Assembly: GCA_963850765.1 (NCBI GenBank)
Contig: CAWKMN010000003.1
Coordinates: 1-64,000, forward strand
Direction: 5' to 3'
DNA: 64,000 bases
Source of the DNA: CAWKMN01 sp963850765
GTDB lineage: Bacteria; Chloroflexota; Anaerolineae; Aggregatilineales; Aggregatilineaceae
The notes under the pieces: generated by a model
The model's input: only the letters and a program-made list of their open reading frames with translations
Databases searched by the model: none
What the model was told of the DNA's origin: nothing
Shown here: piece by piece, positions 9,277 through 18,778 of the stretch
How the letters are laid out: the number at the start of each line of letters is the position of its first letter
How positions within the stretch are numbered: position 1 is the stretch's first letter
Position numbers and translations under genes: made by a program

Positions 9277-9374
9277 GTTAGCGATTGGCGATTAGCCGTT
9301 AGCCAAGACCCTGTGCTCACGTTACTTCGGACCGCGCTAACAGCTAAAAGCTAACCGCTAATGGCTAAAAGCTA
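9277..9374. repeat. Inverted heptad repeat between sufC and sufB
   Basis: Left arm of TTAGCGATTGGCGATTAGCC units (9277-9303) and right arm of GCTAACAGCTAAAAGCTAACC units (9336-9374) around a unique centre. It reaches the sufC stop codon. Confidence 0.7.
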
Positions 9375-10148
9375 GCTGCCGTTCTCGTTTTGCTTCTCGC
9401 GCAGCCAGTCGTAGCCCTGCTCTTCGAGATGCAGCGCCAGTTCGGGACCGCCGCTTTCGACGATCCGGCCGTCGAGCATGATATGCACAAACTGCGGCTT
9501 GATGTAGTTCAGAATGCGCTGGTAGTGCGTGATCACCAGCACGCCCAGATCCGGGCCGCTCAGCCGGTTGACGCCCTCGGACACGATGCGCAGCGCGTCA
9601 ATATCCAGGCCGGAGTCGGTTTCGTCCATGATCGCGATGCGGGGGTTCATGACGGCCATCTGCAAAATCTCCGCGCGCTTCTTCTCGCCGCCGGAGAAAC
9701 CTTCGTTCAGGTAGCGCCCCGCGAAGCTGTGATCCATCTCGAGCATATCCATTTTTTCGATCATCAGCTTGCGGAAGGCTGGGATCGGAATGCCCTTGCT
9801 CTCGGGCTGTTCGGCTTTCATGCGGGCGTTGATCGCGTTGCGCAGGAAGTTGGCAACCGTCACGCCAGGGATCGCCACCGGGTACTGGAACGCCAGGAAC
9901 AACCCCAGCCGCGCCCGCTCGTCCGTTTCAAGCTCGACAATATCCACGCCGTCAAAAATGATCTGGCCGGCCGTCACGTGATAGGCCGGGTGTCCCATGA
10001 CCGTATTCGACAGCGTGCTCTTGCCCGAACCGTTGGGCCCCATCAGGGCATGGATTTCGCCCTGCTGAACGACCAGATTGACGCCCTTCAGAATCGGGCG
10101 ATCGTCAACATTAACATGCAGGTTGCGGATTTCTAACGCAGCGCCCAC
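9372..10148 (-). CDS. sufC: Suf ATPase SufC
   Basis: 258 residues, ABC ATPase without a membrane part. Walker A GPNGSGKST, Q-loop FQYPVAIPG, signature LNEGFSGGEKKR, Walker B IAIMDETDSGLD, H-loop ITHYQRIL. Start is the GTG at 10148 after AGAGGAGTG; the open frame upstream is leader. First gene of the operon, as in many Gram-positive-type suf operons. It powers the SufBC2D scaffold. Confidence 0.95.
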   Translation of the reverse strand: MGAALEIRNLHVNVDDRPILKGVNLVVQQGEIHALMGPNGSGKSTLSNTVMGHPAYHVTAGQIIFDGVDIVELETDERARLGLFLAFQYPVAIPGVTVANFLRNAINARMKAEQPESKGIPIPAFRKLMIEKMDMLEMDHSFAGRYLNEGFSGGEKKRAEILQMAVMNPRIAIMDETDSGLDIDALRIVSEGVNRLSGPDLGVLVITHYQRILNYIKPQFVHIMLDGRIVESGGPELALHLEEQGYDWLREKQNENGS

Positions 10149-10242
10149 GTATTCACTCCTCTGGCAGATGGCAGATAATCTCAGCGTGCTTGACGGGACA
10201 ATTTTCCCACAAATGAGAATGTTTTGCAATAAGTCTGTTCAA

Positions 10243-10271
10243 ATTATAACATTCGAGGCGGGATTGGACAA
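10243..10271 (-). promoter_or_regulatory. Promoter of the suf operon
   Basis: On the minus strand: TTGTCC (10266-10271), 17 bases, TATAAT (10243-10248), giving a leader of roughly 90 bases to the sufC GTG. It is an AT-rich island in GC-rich DNA. I see no convincing Fur, IscR or SufR site. Confidence 0.7.
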
Positions 10272-10414
10272 TAAAGAAGATAGACATCTTATAAATTATT
10301 TACGCAGACCAGGAGTTGAGCAAGCGTCGGCACGCCGCCCGGATACCGTCACTGGGAACAGACGTTACTCTGCTGTATCCTTTCTGAGTGCAAAGTCACC
10401 ACAAGGAGAACAAG

Positions 10415-11204
10415 ATGAAACTCAAGCTGTTGGTTCTGATCGCCATACTGATCCTCGGCGGTGCGCCGGCCCTGGCCCAGGATGAGGGAGGCACCCATAC
10501 CGTGGCGTTCGATGGCGTCAGCTTCACCTATGATACGTCGCTGGCGGAGAACGTCAATATCGTGCCCGTTTGCGGGGGATCCGGTGGATCTGGAAGCGCC
10601 GGGCGGTCCGCAGGCCCCCTACACCGAGTTCGTGCTGTACAGCGGACTGCCTGCGCCGGAATCTTCATGGGACGCGCTCGGCAGCGTACGCGTCTACCGC
10701 ACGTCAGATCTGGCGGGATATTCGTTTCATGAGGAGCGTTTCAGCGAGTTGCTGTCCATACTCGACCAGCGCCCGGATCTTACCCCGCGTATGACCTGGC
10801 CGGACAATCTGAACGAGGTCGCGCTGCCGTTTTTGCCGGTGGTGCCGGCAGGGCAGATCATCCGCGCGCGCGCCGAGTACATGGATACCACCGCACTGTC
10901 GGGTGTCCGCTACGTGACGGCCCTCGGACAGGATATGTCACCCATGCTGCGCGACAGTATTTTCTACACCTTCCAGGGCGTCAGCGCGGACGGCGCCTAC
11001 TACGTGTCGGTGATCATCTGGCTCGATTCATCGATGCTGCCGGCGGAGATCGCCGCGGACTTTGACTGGGACGCTTTCTATGATGCACCCGCGCCCTACT
11101 TCACCGATCTGATCGCCACGCTCAACGCGGCTGTGCCAGATGCGTTCGCGCCGTCTCTCGATATGCTGGATGCGATGGTGCAGTCGGTGAGCTTTGGGGG
11201 ATAA
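10415..11204 (+). CDS. Secreted protein of unknown function, frame change near 10573
   Basis: 262 residues after removal of one C from the CCC at about 10569. Signal peptide 1-21 (KLKLLVLIAILILGG...ALAQ), ATG at 10415 after AAGGAGAA. The mature part is acidic and carries no motif I recognise. Divergent from the suf operon. Confidence 0.65.
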
Positions 11205-11228
11205 GGTCAACGCGTTATTTCGCTGAAT

Positions 11229-11316
11229 AGCCCCTCCCCCGCCCCCTCCCCACAGCGTGGAGGGGGGAAACATGCGCGAACAAGTCCCTCTCCACCTTGT
11301 GGCGCAGGGATTTAGG
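11229..11316. repeat. Divergent GCCTCACC-type hairpin element
   Basis: CCCCTCCCC...GTGGAGGGGGG and CCCTCTCCACC...GTGGCGCAGGG hairpins in tandem; the end repeats are eroded. Confidence 0.5.
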
Positions 11317-11370
11317 CCGGCGCCAACCGGCACAGGGGCGGCTCAAACGGGCCGCCCTGCCTGTCTTTGC

Positions 11371-11376
11371 TATAAT
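11371..11376 (+). promoter_or_regulatory. -10 box before the MIP18 gene
   Basis: TATAAT about 30 bases before the ATG; no good -35 at 16-18 bases. Low confidence. Confidence 0.4.
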
Positions 11377-11407
11377 CAAAATACGGCATACACAAGGAGC
11401 TTGGACG

Positions 11408-11731
11408 ATGGCTGAGAATACCGGCGGACTATCACTCGACGAGAAACGCGACCTGGTGATGACCGCTTTACGTGAAGTGTACGATCCTGAAATCGGCCTC
11501 AGTGTGGTCGAATTGGGGCTGATCCGTGGGCTGGAGGTCGAGGACGATCACACGCATGTTCGCATGATCATGACGACGCCGTTCTGTCCCTATGCGCCGC
11601 ACCTGCTCGAAATGACGCGGCTCAAAGCGCAGGAAACGCTCGGCGTGCCCACCACGATCGAGATGGACATGGAGATGTGGGATCCGTCGATGGCCGAAGA
11701 TGGTGTGCTCGGCCAGTGGGGATTGTTTTAG
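11408..11731 (+). CDS. MIP18 / DUF59 family Fe-S assembly factor (SufT-like)
   Basis: 107 residues. EVYDPEIGLSVVELGLIRGL is the classic DUF59 motif, and TTPFCPYAPHL carries the family cysteine. Members (SufT, PaaD, eukaryotic CIA2) help to insert Fe-S clusters into client proteins. AAGGAG precedes the ATG at 11408. Its position across from the suf operon fits an Fe-S role. The stop TAG is also the first three bases of a TAGCCTCACC repeat end. Confidence 0.88.
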   Translation: MAENTGGLSLDEKRDLVMTALREVYDPEIGLSVVELGLIRGLEVEDDHTHVRMIMTTPFCPYAPHLLEMTRLKAQETLGVPTTIEMDMEMWDPSMAEDGVLGQWGLF

Positions 11732-11830
11732 CCTCACCCAAAATCCGCCTAGCTCCATATCATGGCCGTTAGCGGGACTTTCCCCCGGCTGTCTGATACA
11801 CCATGGGGAGATGTCAGGAAGTGCGTTCTC

Positions 11831-11858
11831 GTAGGGGCGGGTTAACAAACCCGCCCTT
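11831..11858. repeat. Palindrome GTAGGGGCGGGTTAACAAAC...
   Basis: Copy of the 26-28 bp GGGGCGGGTTAACAAACCC palindrome, directly after mutS and touching its stop codon region. May act as a bidirectional transcription stop between convergent genes. Confidence 0.7.
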
Positions 11859-14467
11859 ACTCGTCTCCCACTAATCGCTTCAACTCATAGAGCTTCGTCA
11901 GCGCGTCGAGCGGCGACAACTCATCAATCTTCAGATTGCGCATAAACTTGATCACCGGGTCGGGATCCGACTGGAAGAACGACAACTGCATCGGACCCTC
12001 GGGCTGCGTGCGCGGCTGGATCACAAAGTCACCGCCAGCGGCTTCGAGTTCGTCCAGGATTTCGGTGGCGCGGTTGATCACCGCCTTGGGGATCCCCGCC
12101 AACTGCGCCACGTGAATCCCGTAGGATCGGTCCGTTCCGCCGGGCATCAGCCGGTGCAGGAAGACGATCGTATCGCCCTCTTCGGCCACCGCGACGTTAT
12201 AGTTCTCCACGCCGGGCAGGAGGTTCGCCAGCTCGGTCAGCTCGTGGTAGTGCGTGGCGAACAGCGTGCGCGCGCCCAGGCGCGGGTTGTTGTGCAGATA
12301 TTCGACCACCGCGCGCGCGATCGCCATGCCGTCATAGGTGCTGGTGCCGCGCCCGATCTCGTCCAGCACGAGCAGGCTGCGGCGCGTGGCGTGCGTCAGG
12401 ATCAGCGCCAGTTCGACCATCTCGACCATGAAGGTAGACTGCCCGGCGTGGATCTCGTCCTGCGCGCCGATGCGGGTAAAGATGCGATCGGCAAGGCCGA
12501 TGGTCGCCTCGACGCGCGGGGACAAAACTCCCGATCTGCGCCAGCAGCACGATCAGCGCCACCTGCCGGATCATGGTGCTCTTGCCGGCCATATTCGGGC
12601 CGGTGATGATGTGCAGGCGCTCCTGTTCATCAAAGTGCGTATCGTTCGGCACAAACCGCTCGCCGTGCAGCATCTTTTCCACGACCGGGTGCCGCCCGTC
12701 GCGGATGTCGAGCACGTCCTGATCGGTCAGGGTGGGGCGGCACGTAGTTCTCGCGCGCGGCGACCTCGGCCAGCGAGGCGAACACATCCAGGTGGGCCAG
12801 CGCCCGCGCCGTGCCCAGCAGCGCCGCCGACCGTGCGTGAATCTGGCTGCACATGTCGCGCGAACAAGCGCTGCTCGATCTCCAGCAGGCGCTCTTCGGC
12901 GTTGAGGATCAGCGACTCGTAATCTTTCAGGTCCGGCGTGATATAGCGTTCGGCGTTGACGAGCGTCTGCTTGCGGATGTAGTCCGTCCGGCACGCGCTC
13001 GGTGTTGGCGTGGCTGACCTCGATGTAGTAGCCAAACACCTTGTTGAAGCCGACTTTCAGACTCTTGATCCCGGTGCGCTCGCGCTCCGTCTCTTCGAGA
13101 CCGGCGACCCAGTCCTTCGCGCTGCGACTCGCGGAGACGACCTCGTCCAGTTCCGGCGAATAGCCGTGCCGGATCGCGCCGGTCTGGTTCATGACGGCCG
13201 GCGGATCGTCGGTGATCGCGCTGCGGATCAGGTTCACCACGTCCTGGCACGGATCGAGCAGCTTCCAGATCGATTCCAGGGGGCCGGCGCGGCAGGATCA
13301 CTTCGCGCAAGCCCGGCACGGCTTCCAGGCCGTTCGCCAGCGCCAGCAGGTCGCGCGGACCCGCCCGCCCGATCAGCAGGCGGTTGGTCAGGCGCTCGAT
13401 GTCGCTGACCGGGCGCAGACCATCACGCACGGCGGCGCGCGCCGTGCCGGAACTCACCAGCGCCTCGACCGCGTTCAGGCGATCTTCCAGGCGCTTGCGA
13501 TCCAGCAAGCGGCTGGCCGATCCACGTCCGCAGCAGGCGCGCGCCCATCGGCGTGACGGTGCGATCCAGCACGTCGAGCAGCGAGCCGCGCTTGCTGCCG
13601 TCACGGATCGTTTCGGTCAGTTCGAGATTGCGGCGCGTCGCCGTGTCGAGCGTCATAAAGCTGGCGGTGCTGTAACTGCGCAGGGTGATCAACTGGTCCA
13701 ACGCGCCGCGCTGGGTGTCGTCGCAGATAGGCCAGGATCGCCCCGGCAGCGCGCACCGCCAGCGGCTTATCCTGCAAGCCGAACCCGTCCAGCGTCGATA
13801 CCTCAAAATGATCGAGCAGCGCCTGCCGCGCGAAATTGTGCTCAAAGCGAAAATCCGGCAGCGGCGTCACGTGAGAACGGGGTGGCAGCCGCACACCGTG
13901 ATTGACCCAGGCGGCGGGCAGCAGCACCTCGCGCGGCTCCAGGCGCGCCAGTTCTTCGACCACGCCCAGCGTCGCGTCGTCGCCGGTTAACTGCGTGGCG
14001 CTGAAGTCGCCGGTGCTGATGTCCACATAGGCGATCCCTACCGCCACCCAGCTGTCGCCGTGCCGGTCCGGCTCCGGGGCGAGCGCCAGCAGATAATTGT
14101 GGCGCGTATCGGCCAGCATGCCCGGCTCGATCACCGTGCCGGGCGTGATCACCCGCGAGACTTCACGCGGCGTCAGGCCGTTGACCGGCTCATTGCCAAC
14201 CTGCTCGATCACGGCGACGTGATAGCCTTTCTCAACCAGCCGGGCGATGTACCCCTCGACGGCATGGTGCGGCACGCCGCACATCGGCACCCGTTCGCCC
14301 TTACTGACGGGACGCCCGGTCAGCACCAGATCGAGCTCGCGGGCGGCGGTTTCGGCGTCATCATCGAACATCTCATAAAAGTCGCCCAGGCGGAACATCA
14401 CGATGGCGTCGGGGAACTGGCGTTTAAAATCCAGGTACTGCTGGCGGGATGGCGTTGGGTTAGACAT
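11857..14467 (-). CDS. mutS: DNA mismatch repair protein MutS, seven frame changes
   Basis: 867 residues after removal of seven single bases, near 13730, 13520, 13275, 12990, 12850, 12735 and 12525. Every junction steps the frame in the same direction. N-terminal mismatch-binding domain has VMFRLGDFYEMF (the Phe-x-Glu wedge); the core has YIRKQTLVNAERYITPDLKDYE; the ATPase has ITGPNMAGKST (Walker A), LLVLDEIGRGTSTYDG (Walker B) and FATHYHELT. All catalytic parts are kept, so a working gene with base-insertion errors is the simplest reading. If the changes are real, the strain lacks this MutS and would be a mutator. No mutL in the window. Confidence 0.9.
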
Positions 14468-14581
14468 AAGGTTTCGTGAAGCCCTGTTTTGGGATATGAT
14501 GTATACGATTTGGAGCAGAGGTGATTTTATCAGGGCAGTACCCGCCAGACAACCGCCCGCGGCAACACGGAGTCTTTGTGG

Positions 14582-15532
14582 ATGGTCAAGTTTATTATCG
14601 GTGTTGATCTGGGCGGCACGCAGATGCGCGTCGCCCGGTTCGATGAGGATTTGAATGTGCTAGAACGCCAGGTGCAGCCGACTTGGGCACAACAGGGCCC
14701 TCAACGCATCGTGCCGCGCCTGCTGGATCTGATCGCCAAAGTGATGCCGGCCGATTTAGAGAGCGTGACAGGCATTGGCGTCTCGGTGCCCGGCCCGATC
14801 AATCCGCGCGCCGGCACGATCGTTCGCCCGCCGAATCTGCCCGGCTGCGAAGACCTGCCGATCCGCAAGCTTGTCCAGGAGCGGTTCGGCTGCACAACGT
14901 ATCTTGGCAACGATGCGAACGTCGCGGCCCTGGCCGAAGCGGCACGCGGCGCGGCCCTGGGATACAAATCCGTGATTTACCTGACCATCAGCACGGGCAT
15001 CGGCAGCGGCATTCTTGATGATGGGCGGCTCATCGTGGGCACGGATGGCCTGGCCGGGGAAGCGGGTCACATGATCCTGGTGGTCAACGGCGAGGTGATG
15101 GATCTGGAGCGGGCCGCATCCGGGACGGGAATCGCCCGGCATGCCCGCCAGCGCCTGCTGGAAGGAGCCGTTTCGGATATTCTGAGCCGGGCGGGCGGCA
15201 ATATCGACGCCATCACAGCGCGAACGGTGGGCGAGTCCGCCGCCGGGGGTGATGCTGTGGCGATCGAGTTGATCGAGCACGCCGGCTTTATGATCGGCCT
15301 GGGCATTGTCAGCCTGCTGCATATCTTTAACCCGCAGATCATCGTCGTGGGCGGCAGCGTCACGAAGACCGGCGATCTGCTGTTTAAGCCGTTGCGGCAG
15401 GCCGTCGAACAGTATGTGCTCGACCCGGACTACTGCACAAACCTCCCGATCGTCGCGGCTGCGCTGGGCGATGATGTGGCGCTCGTCGGAGCGGCTGCGT
15501 TGGTCCGCACGCGCGGCGGCACGCACGTGTAA
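14582..15532 (+). CDS. ROK-family sugar kinase/regulator-like protein without the zinc motif
   Basis: 316 residues. Phosphate loop IGVDLGGTQMR, GVSVPGPIN, GNDANVAALAEA and TISTGIGSGI define the ROK fold, kinase type without an HTH domain. The usual C-x-C-G-x2-G-C zinc motif after the GEAGH histidine is missing: the chain goes straight from GHMILVVNGEV to MDLERAASGTG. GGAG lies nine bases before the ATG. Likely a glucokinase or amino-sugar kinase; substrate cannot be named. Confidence 0.85.
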   Translation: MVKFIIGVDLGGTQMRVARFDEDLNVLERQVQPTWAQQGPQRIVPRLLDLIAKVMPADLESVTGIGVSVPGPINPRAGTIVRPPNLPGCEDLPIRKLVQERFGCTTYLGNDANVAALAEAARGAALGYKSVIYLTISTGIGSGILDDGRLIVGTDGLAGEAGHMILVVNGEVMDLERAASGTGIARHARQRLLEGAVSDILSRAGGNIDAITARTVGESAAGGDAVAIELIEHAGFMIGLGIVSLLHIFNPQIIVVGGSVTKTGDLLFKPLRQAVEQYVLDPDYCTNLPIVAAALGDDVALVGAAALVRTRGGTHV

Positions 15533-15537
15533 TGAGG

Positions 15538-15562
15538 CGGTTAGCGGTTAGCGATCAGCACT
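15538..15562. repeat. TTAGCGGTTAGCGATCAGC heptad repeat
   Basis: Single arm of the TTAGC heptad family after the ROK gene. Confidence 0.55.
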
Positions 15563-15653
15563 TGTTCGTGTATACTGATCGTAACAATGTTCATCGACCC
15601 CTGGGCGGACTGCCCGGCAGGGATGGATCCAACCTGTTGGCTGAGAAAGTATT

Positions 15654-16355
15654 ATGACGTCAAATCCGACTGTATTGGTTATTGATGACGATCCGGTGGC
15701 GATTACACTGGTTTCCGAGGCGCTCCGGCACGACAACTATCGCCCGATCTCGGCATCCGACGGCGCGCAGGGGCTGCGCACCATGTACGAGCAGCACCCC
15801 GATCTGATCCTGCTTGATATCAACATGCCCGCGATGGACGGCTGGACGGTCTGCCAGCGCATCCGCGAGGTGAGCAACATCCCGATCATCATGGTTACAG
15901 GCCAGGACGCGCCCGAAGAGATCACCAAGGGGCTGGATATGGGCGCGGATGACTACGTCACCAAGCCGTATGAGCTGTCCGTGCTGCTGGCCCGTGTCCG
16001 CGCCACCCTGCGCCGTGCCGCCGCCGCGCCCACGATATTCAAAAAAGACGTGGTCTACAGCGACAGTCACCTCACCATCAACCTGGAAGAGCGGCGCGTT
16101 CTCGTCAAGGGGGAGCAGGTCCGGCTGACCCCAACCGAGTTCAATCTGCTGGCCCATCTGGTCGAACATGCGCCCCGGATCATCGCCTACCGGGAGCTGC
16201 TCGAAAAAGTCTGGGGCTTTGAATACATCGACGATATTGATTATCTGCGGGTGTATATCTGGCACCTGCGTCGCAAGCTTGAGCCCAACACCAAAGAACC
16301 CTCCTACATCATTAACGAACTGGGCGTGGGCTACCGCTTCGAAAAACAAATCTAG
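15654..16355 (+). CDS. OmpR/PhoB-type response regulator
   Basis: 233 residues. Receiver domain with acidic pocket D11-D13, phospho-acceptor D55, T82 and K104; then a winged-helix DNA-binding domain (about 135-230) with LTPTEFNLLAHLV and YLRVYIWHLRRKLE. The start has only a weak GAGAAAG before it. Encoded just before a histidine kinase, almost certainly its partner. Confidence 0.93.
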   Translation: MTSNPTVLVIDDDPVAITLVSEALRHDNYRPISASDGAQGLRTMYEQHPDLILLDINMPAMDGWTVCQRIREVSNIPIIMVTGQDAPEEITKGLDMGADDYVTKPYELSVLLARVRATLRRAAAAPTIFKKDVVYSDSHLTINLEERRVLVKGEQVRLTPTEFNLLAHLVEHAPRIIAYRELLEKVWGFEYIDDIDYLRVYIWHLRRKLEPNTKEPSYIINELGVGYRFEKQI

Positions 16356-16373
16356 CCTCCGCAAGAAGCAGGC

Positions 16374-16401
16374 TTCCACCGCCTGAAAGTTAAGGTATAA
16401 T
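16374..16401 (+). promoter_or_regulatory. Possible promoter before the histidine kinase
   Basis: TTCCAC (16374-16379), 16 bases, TATAAT (16396-16401). The -10 is perfect and the -35 is poor. Would let the kinase be expressed apart from the regulator. Confidence 0.45.
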
Positions 16402-16463
16402 GAACCCGGTCAATCTTCACAAGCCTTGATCGGGCGTTCATCCAGGGTTTGAGGGCTCTGCGC

Positions 16464-18580
16464 GTGAAGCAACTGAGGGGTTATATCGTCATCGCCACGG
16501 TGATCGTCATCGTGTATGCCCTGCTGGCGTTGTGGCTCGACCGTGAATCCGTGCGGCAGCACGAGCAGGGCTTCAACGACCAGCAAGCCCTCCAGATCCA
16601 GCTTTCTGCGCGCAGTATTGAAGACCATTTTGCGTGGCAGCTGCGCGAGATGCAGATCGTCGCCCGATATTTTATCCCCCAGTATCTCGCCGCCGACCCG
16701 GAGCCGACCATCCCCGACAGTGTCCTGGGCGGATTGGTCGGGAGTCCTGGCGCAGAGGGGCTGGCCCTCGGTTTTTATGAATCGCCCACTGACAACGTCA
16801 TGCTTTACGCGCGGCCCGATCAGGACGGCGAGCGGGCCATTCGCCTGCTTAATGGCTGGCTGCACAGCTACTGGGTGCCCATACGAGATGGTCGCCAGCC
16901 TTTTGTAACGCCGTTTAACGCGACATCAGACCACCCGCTATACGGCCTGCTGCTGCCGGTGTATATCGAGGGCATATTTGCGGGAATTGTCGGCGTGACT
17001 CTCGACTTTGCGCCGGTGTTGGAGCAGTATGTCATTCCGGTGCGCTCCGGCAAGTACGGCGCGGCCTGGGTGCAGGATGCGCACAGCCGCGTGATCTACG
17101 ACCACGAGCCAGAAACGATCGGCCAGTACGTTTTCCGAATTGCCGCGCCCTACCCGGATTTGCGGGCGCTAAACCGCCGTCTCATGCAGGAGGACAGCGG
17201 GCAGGATGAGTATCACTACACGGATGAATTGGGTGGGCAGGTCGTGCGGAAGCTGGTCGCCTGGTCGACCGCCACACTGGGGAACCAGCGCCTGACGATC
17301 GCTATCTCCGCGCCGGACACGGAGATTTCCGCCGAGCTTGCGATTTCCCGGCGGCAGTCTACTGTGCTCGGCGCTTTGCTGGGACTCGCCCTAATCGGCA
17401 GCGGCGGGCTGTTGTACTATCTCCGCCAGCGCACCCTGCAAAAGGAGGTCGCGGCCCGAACGTCCGAACTGCAGCAACTTACCGCCGAATTGGAGCAGCG
17501 TGTCGCGCGGCGCACGACCCTGCTTGAGCAGGAGCGCGCGCAGTCTCATACGATCCTGGAGGCGCTCAACGAAGGAGTCATCTACCGGCAGGGCGAACAG
17601 GTCTACTATACCAACGCCGCCCTGACGACGATGCTCGGCTATACCAACGAGGAAATCGTCACCCGTCCTCTGGAGATCTTTCGAGCAGTCACCCGCAAAG
17701 TGGATCCGGCCGTCGCGGCTAATAAATGGCAGAATGTCGCAGAAGACCTGGCCCGGACGGGCGTCTGGCGGCGAGAAGTCCGCCTCACCCGCAAGGATGG
17801 CACGGAATTTGATGCCAGCGTTTATGTGACCCAGGTGCGTGACCTGGCAAAATCAGCCGATTGGGACAGTCGAGATCATCCGCGATGTCAGCCTGGAAAA
17901 GACCCTGCAAGCTCAGCGGGATCGATTTATCACCAACGCCGCGCATGAACTCCGCCGCCCGCTCAGTAATCTCAAGACGCGCATCTATCTGTTGGGTCGC
18001 CAGCCGGATAAGCTCCATGAGCACGTTGAGATTATCCAGAAAGCGACCGACGACATGGCGGATCTCGTGCAGGATCTGGTGGATATGGCCCAACTCGCCA
18101 GCAAACAGCTCAGCCTGAACTCCCGCCGGCTGGTCTTGCAGCACGTGCTGCGCAGTGCCCTGGATATTCAGCAGGGGCACGCTTACCGGGTGCGCGTCCA
18201 GCTTACCGCCGATCTGCCTGAGTCGCCGGTTTATGCCCACGCTGATTATCAGCGGCTCACGCAGACCTTTAATAACCTGCTCGCCCATGCCATCCATTCG
18301 ACCGCCCCCGATGGTCAGGTGGGCGTCCGACTCTATCAGCAGTCGGATCGCGCCTTCATCGATATTGAGGATGATGGCCCTGCGCTGGATCCGGCGCAGC
18401 TCACCTATATCTTTGAGCCATTCTTCCATCCGAGTGAGGGCGACGTGCAGCGAACCGGCATGGGGTTGGCGCTGGCCCGGCAGATCATCGAGCATCACGG
18501 CGGCCATATCGCGGCCTCGAGCACGCGTGGAAAACAACCGGCTGACCGTGCAGCTCCCCCTACGGCCCGACTCGGATTGA
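16464..18580 (+). CDS. Membrane sensor histidine kinase (Cache-like sensor, PAS), two frame changes
   Basis: About 705 residues after removal of one base near 17845 and one near 18525. N-terminal TM helix, extracytoplasmic sensor (about 30-285) of Cache-like form, second TM, coiled coil, PAS domain (EALNEGVIYRQGEQVYYTN), then HisKA with NAAHELRRPLSNLK and an ATPase domain with FEPFFHP and TGMGLALARQI. The N-box reads NLLAHAIHSTAPDG where NxxxNA is normal, and the DxGxG box reads EDDGPALD, so ATP binding may be weak. GTG at 16464 is preferred (GAGGG before it); a TTG at 16449 is also possible. Confidence 0.85.
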
Positions 18581-18666
18581 ATGGCGGACGTGAGGCCGGT
18601 TTATCCTCGTATCACTATCTCACCACCTGTCGACGGTTCGAGCCAGACTGCATGCCAAACCTCACC

Positions 18667-18695
18667 TTGATTTCCCGCCTGGGACGCGGGATAAT
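18667..18695 (+). promoter_or_regulatory. Promoter of the aminotransferase gene
   Basis: TTGATT (18667-18672), 17 bases, GATAAT (18690-18695). Confidence 0.55.
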
Positions 18696-18778
18696 TTGGC
18701 TACTTTGTACAAATCAGCGACGCTCGCGGATCGTATGGGCGTCTTTCCACACATCGAACAGTATTAAGGAGCCTCTGT

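Noticed and set aside
9258..9320. Longer N-terminus of SufB
   Set aside because: Encoded by the heptad repeat; the ATG at 9257 has a strong ribosome site and matches SufB family starts.
10205..10235. Fur- or IscR-like operator before sufC
   Set aside because: Only partial AT-rich similarity; no clear dyad with the expected spacing.
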